DNA of 64,000 nt from Atherinomorus stipes (Eukaryota; Chordata; Actinopteri; Atheriniformes; Atherinidae), in NCBI GenBank assembly GCA_023101725.1, contig JALJCO010007119.1, forward strand, positions 124,001-188,000. Reading direction: 5' to 3'. Positions 24,307 through 36,534 of this stretch are shown piece after piece. Numbering within the stretch: position 1 is the first letter of the stretch; the number at the start of each line of letters is the position of its first letter. The position numbers were made by a program, and so were the translations under genes. A model generated the notes under the pieces. That model ran no database searches. It was not told the DNA's origin and saw only the letters and a program-made list of their open reading frames with translations.

Positions 24307-24908
24307 TAAGACCCACCCGCCATTCCCTCTGCCTCCCAATGCAGAAGCAAAGGACTGACAGGCAGGTCCCTTGGCCAATCCTAGGCGTGCATCCCACTGC
24401 AAGGATTGGTTGGAGTTTTCATTGAATATTTAGAGATCGGAATAATATTTTGTTTTGATTAATGGTGGGTCTGTCTTGTATTTCAGAGTTTCATTACCTC
24501 ATCCATAGCATTTTACCCTATTAAAGAAATAGTGTAACAATGCAACATCGGAAATCGTGCTTCAAGTTGTCATTTCTTAATTAATAGCCTTATTGTTAAA
24601 GTTGTGTGTTTCAAAGAAGTTAACAAAAAACTTAATTATTGCATGTTTTATGATGAGATTGGGCTGGTTGAGCAGATGACTTCTTGTCACAAGAGAGAAT
24701 GGAAATTACGACATTTTCAAACAGTTTTGTCAAAAATATTTCAAGTGAGAACTTGCCTATGTCTATAAAAAAAATTTACTCTCACCAGATTCATATGGAG
24801 TAAATACTCAAAATGTTATAGTATTTTGTACAATGTTTTTTGACTACATGTAGAATCTAAGTTATTTGCAGATTCTTTTTTCTTTTTATTTATTTATTTT
24901 TACTGAAC

Positions 24909-25229
24909 TTGATCCCACTGCAGTACTGTGGGAAAAAAGACACTTCAGATGGTCTAAATATTTTCCATCAGGCCTCTCATCAGTGCCCAAATCATTTTGT
25001 AACCTGTCAGCTACTTCAAACATTCAACCACAGTCATGAAGAAGTGTTTTCAGTGACAAGAACAAGGAGTCTTACAACAGATGGTTCTGCCCCATGGAGC
25101 CCTGAACTCAACATCATTGTGTCAGTGTGGCATCTCATGAGGCAACAGAAGCAAATAAGACAGCATAAACCCACAAAAATTAGTCAAAACTTATATAAAA
25201 ATACTTGTAGTTTTACATGGAAACAGTAA
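24909..25229 (+). pseudogene. Decayed Tc1/mariner transposase fragment
   Basis: The frame around 25080-25140 reads PWSPELN...VSVWHLM, recalling the SPDLNPIE-W motif around the second catalytic Asp of Tc1 transposases. The DNA around GAGCCCTGAACTCAACATCA is close to the wording of fish Tc1 copies. The first catalytic Asp region and the inverted repeats are not recognisable, so this is a short, dead fragment. Assignment is by recall, not by search. Confidence 0.5.
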
Positions 25230-26459
25230 TTTATGATAGTTTTCTCAGCTTTAAGCTCTTTTATTGAAGATGATTGATGAATCCAAAGTGTTAGTGTTAT
25301 TCTAACAGCATTCTCAGACATTTAAACCCATGCACAAAGTATGCATCTATACCAACAAACATGCAATTTAAAAACCATCACATTCTTGACAGTGAAGTTG
25401 CATGTATATGGTTTTTGCATGTATTCAGGTATGCAAAAACCATATTTTACTAATTAATTTTTCCTCCATTCCCTCTTTTTCCCCACTGCGTTATGTTAAG
25501 GGATTTGACTAACATCTCTTAACAGACCTGTCTTTAAACACATTTGATTTGCTGTGCATGTTTCCAGATTCAACACAAGGGATGAAGCTATGTGAACAGC
25601 TTGGCAACCTCATTGTATGCTTTGAAGTCAATTGCCCTCCTTTTTTCACACTTCTCTTGGTGATTTCACATCTTACCCGTTGTGTATAGGATAAACTATT
25701 CCATGCATATATTCCTCTTTGATAATGCTACCAGACAAAGTAAGCAGACAGTGGAATAAATAGATTTCCAATATGATTTAGTTGGATGGGAAGCAGTTAG
25801 AAATGTGCCAGAGAAAAAGAATCAGCTGAGCTTTTTTCTTTTCACCTATCATACTAACTTTGAGATCAGAAAGCCTGAAGGCTGGAAGCAGTCCAGAAAA
25901 CACTGAAGCATTATCGGGACACAGTTTCTGCTTCTTTGGCACAGAGTGCCTTGAAGTGCTCGGGCAGCTGGGAAGACTAGGGGGAGGGTGGTGAAGTGAG
26001 GGAAGAGCAAGAGACAAGAAGAGGGATAGAGAAAGGAGGGGTTAGCCCTATAGGACCATTTGTGATGAGGCTCATTTGCACAACGGCACTTAATTGGCTA
26101 CAACAATTAATTAATGTGTTGGAAAGTTGGCACAAAAAGTTCATTTAAGAGGGTTTTAATAAGCAATTAGGGAGAAGTAACCAGTGAGGTAGAAGCAACC
26201 ACAAATAAAAGGAAAAAAAAAGTAAGATGCTGAAAACTCTGAAAAATATAAACTCCAGTCAAGACTTTTTTTTTGGAATAATGTTCCATGTCTGGAAGCC
26301 AGGATGGGGTTTGCTGTTATGGGTAATACAGAACATCCCATTGTGAGCACTGATGAAACTAAAATGCATTATTTTTACCCCATACTTCTACAACCCCAAC
26401 TGAAAACACATTGTCTCCTCTCCCCTTCATTCTCCCTCCCACTGTCTGCCTGCCTTTCT

Positions 26460-26680
26460 CTTTCTCACTCTGCGTATGAAATATCGCATGACTAATGAGT
26501 GGAGCAGGTTGAAATCCTGGGGAAGATGTCCTTGGAAGACGAATGCATTTTCAGCAGAATAATTAACTTAATTAACAAATTCACATGCATATTCATCAGC
26601 CTATTAATGTCTCCTCTGCGCGGCTTGATGAGCAGTGGGGTAATAACCATCTCATTTGCATAGCCTGTTCACACGACTCT
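26460..26680. promoter_or_regulatory. Candidate conserved enhancer (homeodomain/POU-rich)
   Basis: About 220 bp holding several TAAT-core sites (AATAATTAACTTAATTAAC around 26559-26577), ATGCATATTCAT at about 26586-26597 and an exact octamer ATTTGCAT at 26654-26661. There is no repeat or coding signature. Its position in the gene-free interval between med1 and neurod2 would suit a neural enhancer. This is a motif-based guess without alignment support. Confidence 0.3.
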
Positions 26681-29540
26681 GCGTTTAAAGACAAAATAAG
26701 GGAAGGAAGAAGGAGGAGAGAAATTGTAAAAGGAGACAACAAATACGAAAACAAGGGAGAGGCTCAGCAGGGTTGCATGCAGGGGTGAGGAAGTGACGTT
26801 CACTGGTTGGAAATAGACTAACTCTATCTGATGGATGGGTGACATGAGGAGGGATGGCAAAAATGAGCCCCAACAGATTGTCTCAGTCTCCCTCTTTCTT
26901 TTTCTCATCCCTCCAGTCAACCTTGTAAGCCATCTTCCCCCTCCTGCTGTTCAGTCATCACCATTTCCTTGCATCCATGCTATAATATTCTATAGTCCTC
27001 AAAGCTGAAATTAGTGCCCCTTTGATTTTTAATGACCCTGTTAGCCTTACATCCAAGTGTATTAGGATTCAGTGTTTGCCCTGGTAAATTGTTCGTGTTT
27101 CCTCCAGTAAAAAACACACGATCATATCAGTGTGCCCTCTCCATTTTCCTCTCCCACTCTGTCTGTCTCTTTCTACGGTATCTCAGGGGGAATCTTCTTG
27201 GCATTGCTCCACTCCTTTCTTCTCCACTGCCAGGCTGCTGCCGCCGTCTCTACTCTGTTACCACTGTCTGCACACAACCTGGTGCTCCTAGCAACGCCAC
27301 CTCTCTCACATACAGTCCACATGGCGGTCCGAATGGCATGTGTGTTTGCAGCAAACACACACACGTACACCTCGTGTTTGCGCAAGGTTTAGTGCCTCTA
27401 TTGTGTTTGTGTCGGTCCTAACGTAAATCCTCTGTCTATTACACCAGAGCTGAATGTTTATTCTCCCACTTCAAAAGAAAAAAAAGAAAAAGAAAATGTC
27501 AAATTCAATAATCCTGTGGGCTTCTACAAGTTCTGATTGGCTGTCAGGTCCATTTAGAAATAACAGTCACTTCATAATACTTCTGTTTCAAACATATCAG
27601 TCTGAGAGATACTCTTTATTCCCATCATTTGTCCACAATCTTAGTTGTTTTAGTTTTCCTATATGACATATTACATGTACTGTAAGGTTGCAGCAATAAA
27701 CAGATTTCACATTATACTGTTGTATAAAAATGGATCATAAAGCCATATACATTTCCTTATTAGTTGAAAAATAATGCAAACAGATGGAGAATCTCCCTTG
27801 TGTGTGTGTGTGTGTGTGTGTCCATTTCTATTTCCTTTTGCATTCAACAGCTTGCATCCCACACACTTCCATTAAAAATATTGATTTATTTGTATCAGTT
27901 ATATAACGAAATCAAGTTTGATCAAGGAAAAAAAGTTGGTTTTTATTTCATTAATTAATGGGATAACATACACTTACTTCTGGCATTATTCACCCAAACT
28001 AAGTGGTAGGGATGACTCAGGTTTATAGTGAAAGGGCTAACAGCAGGATGCTTAGCAAAGTACAAATATTTGAGCACATTATCATGAAATACTAACAGTT
28101 TCCATGTTTATATTTAGTGCAAATACATACCAGGTGATTTTTACATGGTGGGCATAGGGGAAATCAAGCTGTCACGTTAACTGAAGCAGTACATATTGGC
28201 AGGAAGCAAATACAGTAACACCCACAAAACATTCAGATTTGGACATGATGTGTTGTTCCTCCAACTCTCTGTTGGTGAGGTCATGATCTCATTTTTGTTA
28301 GGAACAATACTATTGTTGCATCTTCAGCCTAATGAGTTACTAAGAAGTGAATTAACATAAAGTCTGCCTTATTAAGAGGTTGTTTAAAATGTATATTTCT
28401 CTCGTGTCTGAGCTGTTTGATTTCACACAGAAAGAACTGCTGTACGTGGTAGCAATTTTTTGCTGGCTCTAACTGTACTTTATTTTGTGATACAGTTAGA
28501 TGTAACTCTTTGTAAACTACAAACCAAATTTGAAGCAAGGTCTGCCGCAACCATTCCAAACAAATGAGGTCAAAATCCGATCACTCATTGCTTGAGTAAA
28601 CTGTGGTACAAACAAGCACACTATAGACTTTTTAAAATGTATTTACCCTCACAATTATTATTATTTTTTATTATATTTGAAAAATCATGTTTCTAAGTGA
28701 TTTTCACTGTCTTTGCCCATACTAATGATTTGATTAGACTGAATTCAGAGGCTCAGAAGGTAATGGCTAATTGTTACTAATATATAATCAGTATAAACTG
28801 AATGATCTTTCTCTGGGTTTGTTTTAGCCAGAATTAGAAAACACACTCACTCGAACACTTCAGCACCAACGACAGGACACACACTGACTGTTTGCATGTA
28901 TTCTCTGTGTGCATGTGATGCCATGCACGGCTGCTGTGCTATTGGTAAAGGTTGGCTGCATGCATGAACTTGAGATTAAATGCAGGTTCTTGATTGCAGT
29001 AAAAACATGCCTGTTGATAAATTTAGTTTTCTTCTATCTAAAGTTTATTTTTGAAGTTTTTTTTTTCTTTCACAGTTTTCCTTCCTCAGGTCCATTGATG
29101 CTAATTAGCTGCACAGGTTGTGTAGTAGTTGTGAGAGGGAGAACTAGGATAGGCGATTGAGACACAGAGCATTAACCGGTGTCAGGAGAAAATTAAAGGC
29201 CAGATCGCTTTCTTAATCAGAGCACAAGCACTGCGTTAAGAAGGAATTAGGTCGACAGCTGCTGTTTAGCTGCTTACCTTGCCCTCGCTCTCTCTTCCTT
29301 GTATACGTACACACATGTTCATCATACACTCTCATTGTCTTTGTTGTTTCTCTGCATCATCCACTTGCTTTGAACATTTTTCATTTGTTGCACTTTTTGC
29401 TTCTTGTTCTACTATCTCCTGGGCTTCATTTCCATGACTAATCCTTCCCCCCCCCTCCCCCTTACATCAGAGCTGCACACAAGAAGCAAAACCAACCAGG
29501 ATGAAATCATTTTCTAAATTTGTTGGCAAACTTATGAAAC

Positions 29541-29706
29541 AGAAGAGAAGAGAAGAGAAGAGAAGAGAAGAGAAGAGAAGAGAAGAGAAGAGAAGAGAAG
29601 AGAAGAGAAGAGAAGAGAAGAGAAGAGAAGAGAAGAGAAGAGAAGAGAAGAGAAGAGAAGAGAAGAGAAGAGAAGAGAAGAGAAGAGAAGAGAAGAGAAG
29701 AGAAGA
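29541..29706 (+). repeat. (AGAAG)n pentanucleotide array, 166 bp
   Basis: Thirty-three near-perfect AGAAG units; one strand is purely purine. It is open in several frames on both strands only because the repeat contains no stop codon. Purine-only mirror-like tracts can form triplex DNA and are usually highly variable in length. Confidence 0.97.
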
Positions 29707-32700
29707 TGGATTGAGATGGGTTTGGTTTTGTTCCAAGCAGCTCAGTAGTGTCCCAGTGGCTGATAGATGAGCTGTCACTGTTGAGCTCTTCCTCATACAC
29801 CTTAGATGAATGGTCAAACAGCAGCGGTCTTTTCTTTACCTATCCATCTTCCTCTGTAGACACGCATTCTGCTGTCCATACCTGCCCCTCCACACCCACC
29901 CATGTGAGTTCTTCAACACACATACTGTTGTTATAGACCCAAGCTGCTGGTAGGCAATATTGGAATCTGCTTATTAAGATTTGTTGGAAAGTGAAATTCT
30001 CTAAAAAAGATGCAGGATCATAACTGAATAGATATTTTTTTCTGCTCAACTTCAGAATCTACTAAAAAAAAATCCAAGACAATCGAAACTTACTGCGCAA
30101 ACATCCACGGTCTTTCCCCAACAAATCTTTGCAATCTATAGGGAAAGGCTGTTCACTGAGGTCAGAAGTCAGCCCTTTTTTTCCCTCCCAGACAAATGCA
30201 GTGTAAAAATTTTAATTTGTTGCTTTAATCAGCTGCAATGACCCTGAACCTGCCTGCCAGCATTTTTTCCAGAGATGACACAGGACTGTTACTAAAGAAA
30301 TAACAATGTAGCAGGTATCAACAGGACAAATAAATATACAGGGCATGGAATATGTGACATAGTTTGGTCTAATGGTGTCTAATTTCTTTTGTTTTCTACA
30401 TAAAAACCATCCCAGTTTTATAAAAAAAAAATGTGGAGATGAAATCTGCATTTTATGTGTGTTACACAGCATCACTTTTAGAGGAATATATTTTAACAAG
30501 GCATCTAGTTCCCAGCACATTTTGTGTGCTTAGCTGAGGAGGCGGGACTAATCAGCCATTAAACCAGGAAATAAATATTTTGGTGCAGTTTTAATGTAAG
30601 CTATGATGTTTTATTGACCTTGACCAATAAAACAAATGTATACAACACTGGAAAAACAAGTGAAAGTGCAAGAAAAACATTTTCAAAGTGAAGTTTCTGA
30701 AAAGCATTCACGGCCAGGTTAGGGCTCCAGCTCGACTTACTGACTTGTCTGGAGGATGGCTCTGGCCTCCGACAACTAAAACCTTGAAATGCAGTCTTTT
30801 TCACCTCATAAATTCTCAGTAGTCAATAGGAGAGCCACCCAAGGCATAAAAAAAAAAACTAAACAGTTACTTCGGGCCCCCCTGCCACCATGCCCTCCCC
30901 AAAAGCACTTGAAATGTCACAATATCCAGATAAAAAATAGCAATAATGATAATGATTACAAAAAATATAATTTAATTATATCAATAAAAATGTTGATGCA
31001 CACACAAAAAAAACATTTCTGAATTGTTAACACGTTTTTTTTTTGTTTTTTTTTTGGGTTTTTTTTAGAACCATAGTAGGAATTATGGGGGAGCTAAGGA
31101 GAGCTTGGCTGCCTTGAAAAGCAGATAAGCTCTCCTGAAAGTACTCACTTGAAACACATTCAGATTTTGTTTTTCATTTTTATTTTCCTCAACAATCATG
31201 ATGACTCTAAAATAAAAAGAAAATCATTGATTTGTCATTGTTTCAGCACTGCAGACATCAGTACTGTTTGTTTGTTTGTTGTAGACTGTGAGCCGCCCAA
31301 AAGCAAGCTTGTATTTCTTGCTCTTTGGTTGTTATAGAAACTCTGCATGCTTTCAAGAGATATTTTTGATTATATAGCTGCATATAGTAGTAGCATATTT
31401 TTATGCATTGACATACATTTATAACTTCTTGTATGTGTGTGACTTTGGAATTTTGAGTGCATGCCACAAAATAAAGCTCCTCCAAAAGACCCTGTGTTAC
31501 TCAAAACCTGTTGCCAACCATGAAAATGTTTGCTTGGTACACAAATAACTCTGCTTTAATCAAGTCTTGCTGCAGTAACATTGCATCAGCTGATACAACT
31601 TCATTGTGCCTCACTCATACGTCTAAATATTCAAAAGTGCAAATTAATACTTGACTAATTTTCCAATATTTGCTTCCTCAATAAGGTTAAAAACTACAGC
31701 CAGAATGACACCAGTTTAAAGTAAGCCAACTAAGTTAGTTCAAATTAATGGGAGTATTACCTTTTTTTCTTATCTGCTTTTATCATTTTTGGGGGGGGGG
31801 TAAGTAACACTAACTGTGAAAAAATGAAAAAATATCAATCAAAGTTTGATGGAAAAAAATCATTCTTCATAGGAACTGTTTCATGAAATGTGGTGAAACA
31901 TTGTGTTATATGGATTTTTTTTCTTAATGCACACCTCCATCCGTGGTTATAAAATTACTAGAAATTACTTTTAAACATAACACACAAGAATACCATCTTG
32001 TAATACTGTTTGGTGAAAAAAAAAAAAACTTTCCTCCTTAAAATACCTGGTAAAAGGGAGTGAAATGCACTGCATAATTATTTCTTTATAAAGCAAAAAC
32101 CTGTGGAAGTAAATGCCCTGTGATTTACTGATAAAGTGATTTATGATCAACTACTTCCTGGTCTTAAAGTTTATGATGCATTAGAACAATCATTTGTCAT
32201 AAAATCCATAATTTGAGTGTTATTTGGTTGATTTTAATTGTACATTGTTTTCAGAGACAGTATTCTTTTTATTCTGACAGTATTCAGATTTTATTCAGAT
32301 TTTTTTTTCTTTTCTTTTCTTTTTTTAATTTTACCTGCTGATCATGTCTCAGTTGAGTCCATACAACACTGGAAATGACAGTAACTTTAGTGTCTTGTGT
32401 CTGTTCTTCGTTACAAATATAACACATTAAGAACATAACAGAACTAAGAGGAGATTGGCTAGTCTGTTACATCATCATCAGTGTACATAGTGTGAAGGAG
32501 TTGTCAAATAGCATACAGTTATTGAACACATGCACATGAAATTACCACAAAGTATCCCTGTGAACTTAGTGAGGTACATAAGAGTCCATATTAAGCAACC
32601 TCTTTTTGAGCGCACACACTTTGGGGTGAAAAGACTCTTTGCCCTCTCCAAGGGGAAAGGTTTAAAAAACATTTAATTAGGCTTTTGGCATGGCTTCGCT

Positions 32701-35700
32701 TTTAGCCTGAAGGTGTTGGAGGAGGTTTTACAGACTCCATCCCTATTAAAGCTTCACAGATTAAACATTCATGAACGCAATCGGCGAACCCTATGTGTTC
32801 TCTCCTGCTGTACAACTTCATCTGTAGTTTGCATGTAGCATCCAATTTGTGCTGTTCTATGTGGAATGATGAATATCTGTTGTGTGCACACTGCTTTAAA
32901 GTATCACTTTCCTATCGCAAAAAAATTCAAATACAGGGATTTGTGATTATGTGTGTAGCTTTCTAGCTCTGGTGAATCTTATAGTCGTCCTGTTTGGTGG
33001 CACTCAGAGCAGGCCTACAGAGATGTTATATGGGTAGGACGGTGCAGAATAGGCGTAGGAGGTTCAGGGGAGAAGGGTGGGATGGTATGGGGGAGGTGGG
33101 GATGGGTTGAGGAGGGGGGCAACAGATGGTACGCCACGCTGCGAGGGACGTCGGCTGCCACGGGTGGGTGTGGGTGTGGGGTGGAGTGGGGGCAGATAAA
33201 TGGGAGTGGGAGGAGGCACTTTTCCCCAAAGTGCCAGCAGGGATGACGAGGAGGGGGACTAGATGTATATGTGTGTATATGCGTGTTTGTATGTGTGGCC
33301 CTGCATCTCTGTGTGTGTGCTTGCATGTGTGACGGAAGGGCCATATTCTGACTTCAGCTTCCCATTGAGTGAGGTGAGAAGCCTTCGCCCCAGTGCTTCA
33401 TGCCCAGTCAGTGTCTGTGTGTGGACTTCCAGCACTGAGGAAGAGAATGATGATTCCCCACGCGCCAGTACACAGCTAGATCACTGGCATCGAGGCTGTA
33501 TGAAGATGATGCTGCAATTACTCGTAACCCAGTTGTTGTGATGAACTACAAATTGTGATCCTCACGTCAGACACCATAAATCAGCCCCAAGCAAAACGGC
33601 CATATGTGAGGGGAATTTAATAGCTCTCGTTTGATTTTGGGCCTTTTTTTTTTCTTTTTCTTTTTTGTTTTCTTTAACCAAGCCTGTATTTCATGGACTC
33701 GAAGTTACCAAGCCAAAACTGCAAAATTGAGACTTACCCTCAATATCCTGCATTCCTAACCATCATCGCTCCCTCACCTCCCTGTCTCTCATCTTCTACA
33801 ACACCTATGCATGGACAGACGGCACACATGCTCACACACATGCACATTAAATGCACACACCGACCCCCAATTACCATGGCTGCTTGTAAACACACCAGCA
33901 TCGGTGGTATATACGGTGCTGCCTATTGAACAGATGTTGTGGAATTTAAGATGCAAAACCACCCCTTCGCTGCCTCCCTATCTAACACACACACATATGT
34001 ATACACGCACACACATGCATACACAACCCTCATGTCTCCCTCCCCCCCAGCTGGCCCTGCCATGAACGTGCCATGTGGTGCTCCATTCCCCCTGGCACTC
34101 TGACTCTGGCTGTGCCAGCTCTGCTGCGTCTGGCCGCCGCCAACTGGAAAGACCAAGAAAACAGCAGACTCAAAGTGCACGGCTTCTTTGTGCATGTGCA
34201 AGTGTGTGCACATGCATGTACCTGCAGATGGACAAGAATTTGCAAACTTGAGCTGTAGGTTAGTGGAATGAACTGCAGAATATGACATTTTATTTTCCAA
34301 ATGTGACTCAAATGTCCAGTACAGTTTAGCAGAAAATAACAATTTGTGCATAAGAGTCTGAAAATGCGCTTTGTTAATATATATGTATGTATGTATGTAT
34401 ATATAAACATATATATATATATATATATATATATTGCCTGTTTCATGGACGCAGGTGTAGTGAAAGCAATGTGCACCACATGTCACGCTGTCAGTCGTAC
34501 ATGCTGGTTGTGAATTCACTTGGGAATGGTGGTGGAATTCCTGTTACCATGGAGATGTCCAAGCTCCACTGTGATAAAATTTCAACTTGAGAGAGATTAA
34601 TTTAGGGGAAAGTGTTGATTTATTCATCCTGGTGGATACTGATGCTCTATCTCATTCGCTCTGATGTTCAGCTGTGATCACTGCCCATTTTTGTGATTTT
34701 TGAGCTATTAATGTGCCATTCAGTGGCATACACTTATATCCTTGTGTATATAAATGTATGCCACATATTTAGACAGTTCAAGAGTTGTCTTGGAAGATAA
34801 ATGTCAATAATGGGAAACATACCTTCAAGACATTTTTCTGTTTGCAATTATTCTGCTGGCAGAAATACTATAGGGGGGAATTATAACTAATAGCTGATAG
34901 ACTGGTCAAAATGACTTTGTATGTCCTCTGTGCATTCTTGTAAAAGCAAATATTAGAGCTGCATATACATATGTCCTATAAGGTACAGACTTGAGAGTAT
35001 AGCAGTTAACATGCAGTGATGTTTATCTATTCAGCCAATTAAAAAAAATCAAATATTATGTAAAGGGTGAAAGATTTCCTTCTTACTTTTCAGTAACATA
35101 CACAACTGAAAAATTGCTCATTCCTCCATTAAGAGCAACTTATGTATTTTAGGGTATGGTTACAAGTGGTCATAAGCAATTTTTTAGAATGTTTATATAG
35201 GCCTACTAATCTCCTACAAAATACTAAATGTAAAGTTGTGTAATGCAGCATCTTATGATGTTGCAAAATATTTCTATGCACCATTGCTTTACAAATATGT
35301 GTATTTTGACCTTTAAAAAACAAAAATGAAATGGTATAATTATTACCTGGTGCCACGATGACAATTGCCTTCCCTTATTGTGACACTCATTTTCCATTAA
35401 AGTTGTAATTTTAATTCTGTCTTTATCAGAGACAGTATATTAGTTGTATGTTTTAATGTTTAGGATATGGGAATGTGTGTCTCACATCTAAATTAGCCTA
35501 TTGTACTCAGTCCATTAGTTATAAAATAAATTCAAAATTGCAAATAGCACAGTCTCCTCTAGTTCCAATCTTAAGCACAAAAAGGTTTTTGTTTTCAGAG
35601 AGTTTCACCTTGGATTCTAGATCCTGTCTTTTGTTAGTTATTTGTTCGAGCCCCAGTTTGTTTTGTTTGTTTCCCCCTTTACTTGTGTTATCCCTCCCTG

Positions 35701-35702
35701 TT

Positions 35703-35760
35703 TGGTTAGGTTTAGGCAAAAACTAGCGGTTAGGTTTAGGCAGCGAAAGTTTAGGATGAG
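35703..35760 (+). repeat. GGTTAGGTTTAGGC-type interspersed repeat remnant
   Basis: Two copies of GGTTAGGTTTAGGCA about 27 bp apart, a wording seen in common fish interspersed repeats. It resembles telomeric TTAGGG but is not a telomere array. Confidence 0.4.
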
Positions 35761-35931
35761 GAGGATATGACTTGGCAGAAAATACATTTTGCAATTCCTT
35801 CACGTTTTTCACAAAGCATCATGCAACATAATTGGACAGCAACAATGAGACTATACGTGTATTTAGCTGAGAATCAATAAACCCGACCTTTATGGAATAT
35901 TGGGGTCAGTAAGGAAACAAACAAGAGTTAA

Positions 35932-36530
35932 AGGGACATTGTGTAACAATTGTATATCGCAAGCAACTCGCTAGTACTTTTCAAGCTGCGTTCGCGTGAA
36001 ACCGGGCAGACGGACGATGTAAAGGCATCAACAGCCTCTATGAGAAGACGTGCTCTGTCAGTTACAGTGACTTCAGTCCACATCTGATATGTTCTCATGG
36101 CGATGTCGTATTGTTTTCCCTGACCCATGTTTTACCGTCTTTCTCTCGGCTTCTGTGATTAAAATTACATCAGGTTTGTTATTGACGGCTGTCTGCCCGA
36201 CTGCACGTGAACCCAGGATCAGTTTAACGCTGGTTTCTCCTCACTGCACCTGCAGTGACTTTTCAAAAACATCACCTCGAACTGAGCTGATAACTCCAGT
36301 GTCTCCGGTGAGTTTCTGCGGTTTCCTACTGTCACGCTCCTACTGCACGTAAAAACATGACAACACCACATGGTAGCCACCACCGAGCCACCGAATGATA
36401 CGAACGGCAAATTCAGAGCTTACAGGAGCACTTCAGTTTGTTTATGGGAGTGAATAATGGAAAACACTTTTGAACGAAATAATCAATTTTTGTGTATAGA
36501 TAACAGGAGAAGAACTTACACAATATCCCT
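35932..36530. mobile_element. TTAA-flanked MITE, 599 bp
   Basis: Terminal repeats AGGGACATTGTGTAA and TTACACAATATCCCT match at 14 of 15 positions. They are flanked by TTAA at 35928-35931 and 36531-36534. There is no transposase frame. It is a different family from the med1 intron 5 element, although both use a TTAA target. Confidence 0.7.
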
Positions 36531-36534
36531 TTAA

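Larger units (their letters stand above)
25230..35702. other. Gene-free interval with possible conserved regulatory blocks and microsatellites
   Basis: No coding exon is supported across about 10 kb. Stretches near 25840-26130, 26460-26680, 29080-29280, 32660-32810 and 33400-33620 lack repeat signatures. They contain dense homeodomain (TAATTA), POU (ATTTGCAT at 26654-26661) or E-box motifs, the texture of conserved enhancers. Simple repeats include (TG)n near 27796-27820, (AGAAG)n at 29541-29706, CA/TG-rich tracts at 33100-34060 and an (AT)n run near 34406-34434. The longest frames here, including one on the minus strand at 33923-34519, run through these tracts and are not credible genes. Confidence 0.4.

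Noticed and set aside
29467..29817. Open frames of 89-116 codons on both strands
   Set aside because: They run through the (AGAAG)n array, which simply lacks stop codons in these frames.
33923..34519. 198- and 149-codon minus-strand frames
   Set aside because: They cross CA/TG and (AT)n tracts (IYIYIYIY); no recognisable protein features.
35703..35760. Interstitial telomere repeat
   Set aside because: The unit is GGTTAGGTTTAGGC, twice, not a TTAGGG array; matches a common interspersed repeat.
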